Source of the DNA: DAOUMU01 sp034409055
GTDB taxonomy: Bacteria; Chloroflexota; Anaerolineae; 4572-78; J111
Reading direction: 5' to 3'
DNA: 32,705 bases
NCBI GenBank assembly: GCA_034409055.1
Contig: DAOUMU010000576.1
Coordinates: 1 to 32,705 of the forward strand
Below are positions 30,386 through 32,705 of this stretch, piece after piece. The notes under the pieces were generated by a model. The model saw only the letters and a list, made by a program, of their open reading frames with translations, was not told the origin of the DNA and made no database searches. Numbering within the stretch: position 1 is the stretch's first letter; every line of letters begins with the position of its first letter. A program made the position numbers and the translations under genes.

Positions 30386-32705
30386 ATGAAGACAATCAGT
30401 AAATTTGCTATCGTCACCTTTACCAGCGCTTTCACCTTTCTGCTGTCTCTGGTCCTGTTGACCACGATGACAGCCTCGGCTAACGCTACCAAAGGCAGCC
30501 CCAATCTCAAGGCAGAGGTTTCCCCCTCTGTCCCGCTCAAAGCCACCGGCGGGGCGGATGGCTATGGCTATACCTACCAGGATGAACAGGAGGTACCCTT
30601 CGGTCCTACCTATGTCTTTACCGACATTTCTGGGACCGGCGGCACTAATCTACTGTTAGACGATGACAGCGTTGCGAATATCACCGCTTTAGACTTGGCC
30701 GGTTTTAACTTTCAATTTTACGGCGTATCGTTATCTAGCCTACTCGTGAGCAACAATGGTGCTATGCTAGTCAATCCTCCGCCATCTATCGAGAAGATTA
30801 GTTATTCAAATGCTTGTCCTCTGTCTGGTGCTTCTTCAGATCACCCTAACCTGATTGCCTCCTGGTGGGATGACTGGGATGATGCGGGGGATGTTTATTG
30901 GCAATTACGAGGTACAGCCCCTAATCGCCAACTTATTGTTCAGTGGAATAATATGATCCATGTCCCTGATACCCTTGGTGAGGGTGTCACTTTCCAGGTT
31001 GTTCTTTTCGAGACCTCCAACCTCATCTTATTCCAATATCAAGATACCAATGCCGGCCGGACTATCATCAATAATGGAAATAGCGGTACCATTGGTATTC
31101 TGGCAGATGGGACTAACTTTTTGCAATATGAAACCTGCAACGGAGGTGATCCACTGACCGCCAACCGGGCCATCCGCTTCCAACGCAGTTCTATTACCAT
31201 CGTCAAAGATGCTATCCCTGATAACGATACACAGGACTTTGCGTTCTCCGGCAGTGGGATGATCAGCAGTACCTTCTCCCTCGATGACGACGCTGACCCG
31301 GCTCTACCCGCCAGTCGTACTTTCTATATCGCCCCCAACAACTATGCCATCACCGAGACCGTACCTACTGGCTGGGATCTAACCGGGCTCAATTGCGTTG
31401 GTGGTGCCACTACCAGCACTTCTGGCTCTACTGTAAATATCACCCTTGCTCCTGATGAGAACGTTACTTGTACCTTTGAGAACACTAAGCTTGCAACTAT
31501 CACCATTGAGAAGATCTCAATACCGACCGATGATCCGCAGGACTTTAGCTTCACGGCCACGGGGCCGAGCCCGATTGCCAATTTCCAGTTGGACGACGAC
31601 AGTACGGACGGCACGCTGCCGGACAATCGGACCTTCAACAATCTCAAGCCAGGTAGCTATAGTATTACCGAAGGAGCAGTGGGAGGCTGGGGGTTGGTCG
31701 GTCTGACTTGCACCGAAGATGGGACCAATAATAGCAGCGGGGATACCGGCGCCCGCACCGCCAACATCAATCTCGAACCAGGTGAGACGGTCAACTGCGT
31801 CTTTACCAACTCCCAACTCAGCACCATCATCATTGAGAAGGTGTCAATCCCGACGAATGATCCGCAGGACTTTGACTTCACCGCCACGGGACCAAGCCCG
31901 ATTGCCAATTTTCAATTGGACGACGACAGCACGGATGGGGCCTTGCCCGATAATCGAACTTTCAACAACCTGACGCCGGGCAGCTACACGATTCAAGAGG
32001 GGGCAGTGACGGGCTGGGATTTGACCACTCTGACCTGCAACGATCCGACGGGCAACAGCAGTGGCGATACCGGGACGCGCACAGCCACGATCAATGTGGC
32101 CGCCGGGGAGACGGTCAGTTGTACCTTCGAGAACACTAAACGGGGCACGATTGAAATTGTCAAGGATGCGGTGCCCGACCACGCGCAGGACTTTAGCTTC
32201 ACCGGCAGTGGTGGTATTGGCAATTTCGATCTGGACGACGATACAGATGGGACGTTGTCCAATACAGCCACCTTTTCGGTGACCCCTGGCAACTACACCG
32301 TCCAAGAAGGGGCGGTGCCAAACTGGACGTTGCAAAACATCAACTGTGTTGATCCGACCGGCAACAGCAGTGGTGATACGGGGACGCGTACAGCCACCAT
32401 CAATGTGGCCGCCGGGGAGACGGTCAGTTGTACCTTCACCAACCAACCTGATCCGGGGACGATCAGCATTGAGAAGATCTCAATCCCGACCGATGACCCG
32501 CAGGACTTTAGCTTCACGGCCACGGGGCCGAGCCCGATTGCCAATTTCCAGTTGGATGACGACAGCACGGACGGCACACTGCCGGACAATCGGACCTTCA
32601 ACAACCTGACGCCGGGCACCTATACGATACAAGAGGCCGCGGTGACAAATTGGGCCGTGACCGGTCTGACCTGCAACGATCCGACCGGCGACAGCAGTGG
32701 CGATA
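30386..32705 (+). CDS. Exported repeat protein with prealbumin-like domains (partial)
   Basis: The frame is open from the ATG at 30386 to the window edge (773 codons, no stop). RBS GAGGAG lies 9 bases before the ATG. A signal peptide (1-33, ending SANA) is followed by a beta-rich head domain (about 50-268; LDLAGFNFQFYG, ASWWDDWDD, NRQLIVQWNN). After residue 269 come prealbumin-like (SpaA-like) repeats of 101-109 residues, each with TIxIxKxxxPxDxQDFxFT, a DDD segment, PGxYxIxE, a GWxLxxLxC strand and a CxFxN end. Four are complete and the fifth is cut off. The protein is probably a surface stalk or adhesin; the C-terminal anchor lies beyond the window. Confidence 0.85.
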   Translation, partial: MKTISKFAIVTFTSAFTFLLSLVLLTTMTASANATKGSPNLKAEVSPSVPLKATGGADGYGYTYQDEQEVPFGPTYVFTDISGTGGTNLLLDDDSVANITALDLAGFNFQFYGVSLSSLLVSNNGAMLVNPPPSIEKISYSNACPLSGASSDHPNLIASWWDDWDDAGDVYWQLRGTAPNRQLIVQWNNMIHVPDTLGEGVTFQVVLFETSNLILFQYQDTNAGRTIINNGNSGTIGILADGTNFLQYETCNGGDPLTANRAIRFQRSSITIVKDAIPDNDTQDFAFSGSGMISSTFSLDDDADPALPASRTFYIAPNNYAITETVPTGWDLTGLNCVGGATTSTSGSTVNITLAPDENVTCTFENTKLATITIEKISIPTDDPQDFSFTATGPSPIANFQLDDDSTDGTLPDNRTFNNLKPGSYSITEGAVGGWGLVGLTCTEDGTNNSSGDTGARTANINLEPGETVNCVFTNSQLSTIIIEKVSIPTNDPQDFDFTATGPSPIANFQLDDDSTDGALPDNRTFNNLTPGSYTIQEGAVTGWDLTTLTCNDPTGNSSGDTGTRTATINVAAGETVSCTFENTKRGTIEIVKDAVPDHAQDFSFTGSGGIGNFDLDDDTDGTLSNTATFSVTPGNYTVQEGAVPNWTLQNINCVDPTGNSSGDTGTRTATINVAAGETVSCTFTNQPDPGTISIEKISIPTDDPQDFSFTATGPSPIANFQLDDDSTDGTLPDNRTFNNLTPGTYTIQEAAVTNWAVTGLTCNDPTGDSSGD
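31193..32705 (+). repeat. Tandem ~320-bp coding repeats
   Basis: Repeats start at 31193, 31496, 31823, 32147 and 32459 (303, 327, 324, 312 bp, last partial). Repeats 2 and 5 are almost identical in DNA across their first 150 bases. The 3' parts of repeats 3 and 4 are also nearly identical (about 32045-32130 and 32352-32437). The first repeat is the most diverged. This indicates recent duplication or gene conversion. Confidence 0.85.

Noticed and set aside
30217..30402. 61-codon open frame before the repeat protein
   Set aside because: It overlaps the true RBS and ATG in another frame and lacks its own RBS.
31342..32619. Several long open frames on the minus strand in the repeat-protein region
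   Set aside because: They mirror the plus-strand repeats, lack RBS and signal motifs, and start and stop in step with the repeat period. They are shadows of the coding repeats.
31193..32705. CRISPR-like regular repeats
   Set aside because: The repeats are about 320 bp, coding, contiguous and without spacers.

Overview
The window looks like a chromosomal segment of a Gram-positive-type or monoderm bacterium, most likely an uncultured member of the Chloroflexota (Anaerolineae-like). This is an inference from gene content: a SufCBD operon with SufU rather than IscU/SufE, a SufR-type repressor, lipoproteins with Thr-Pro-rich linkers, NBR1-like and prealbumin-like extracellular domains, and a putative GH13-like (DUF4015) plus deacetylase-like protein. 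No rRNA, tRNA, CRISPR array, transposase or phage gene was seen.

Region 1 (1-750) has no gene. It holds a 141-bp element with inverted ends, a hairpin terminator, a foldable segment, nested inverted repeats and short-period degenerate repeats.

Region 2 (751-11326, all minus strand) is a sulfur and iron-sulfur island. From upstream to downstream it reads sufC, sufB, sufD, a rhodanese remnant, a second sufU-like gene, sufS, sufU, a Rieske ferredoxin, a SufT-like DUF59 protein, and a ParB/SerK-fold protein. After a new promoter and a long attenuator-like leader come a CysO-type ubiquitin-like sulfur carrier, a rhodanese-ThiF activating enzyme, and a CysM-type cysteine synthase. Read together, this is a candidate self-contained route: serine is phosphorylated by the SerK-like protein, sulfur is loaded on CysO by the rhodanese-ThiF enzyme, CysM joins them into cysteine, SufS removes the sulfur, and SufBCD/SufU build Fe-S clusters. 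The serine kinase step is an inference.

Region 3 (11327-14264, plus strand) carries a SufR-like Fe-S repressor divergent from sufC, with a perfect palindromic operator over the suf promoter. It is followed by an Mrp/ApbC ATPase lacking the usual CxxC, a strong terminator, a 158-bp MITE-like inverted-repeat element, and a DinB/ClbS-like protein.

Region 4 (14282-18763) contains an overlapping ECF sigma factor and anti-sigma gene pair. The anti-sigma protein has an external TolB-like propeller. Divergent from them is an exported GH-like plus degenerate deacetylase protein.

Region 5 (18992-25561) is an envelope cluster: a small lipoprotein with an Ig-like domain, a large lipoprotein with Ig-like and NBR1-like domains, an exported protein of unknown function, and two membrane FHA proteins, one with extracellular Ig-like and SH3b domains. 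Region 6 (25655-29795) has a cytoplasmic receiver/GAF/PAS histidine kinase, a winged-helix protein, an MBL-fold hydrolase and a membrane-anchored TPR protein. Region 7 (29796-32705) is a long, structured non-coding leader followed by an exported protein made of ~105-residue prealbumin-like repeats, which runs off the end of the window.
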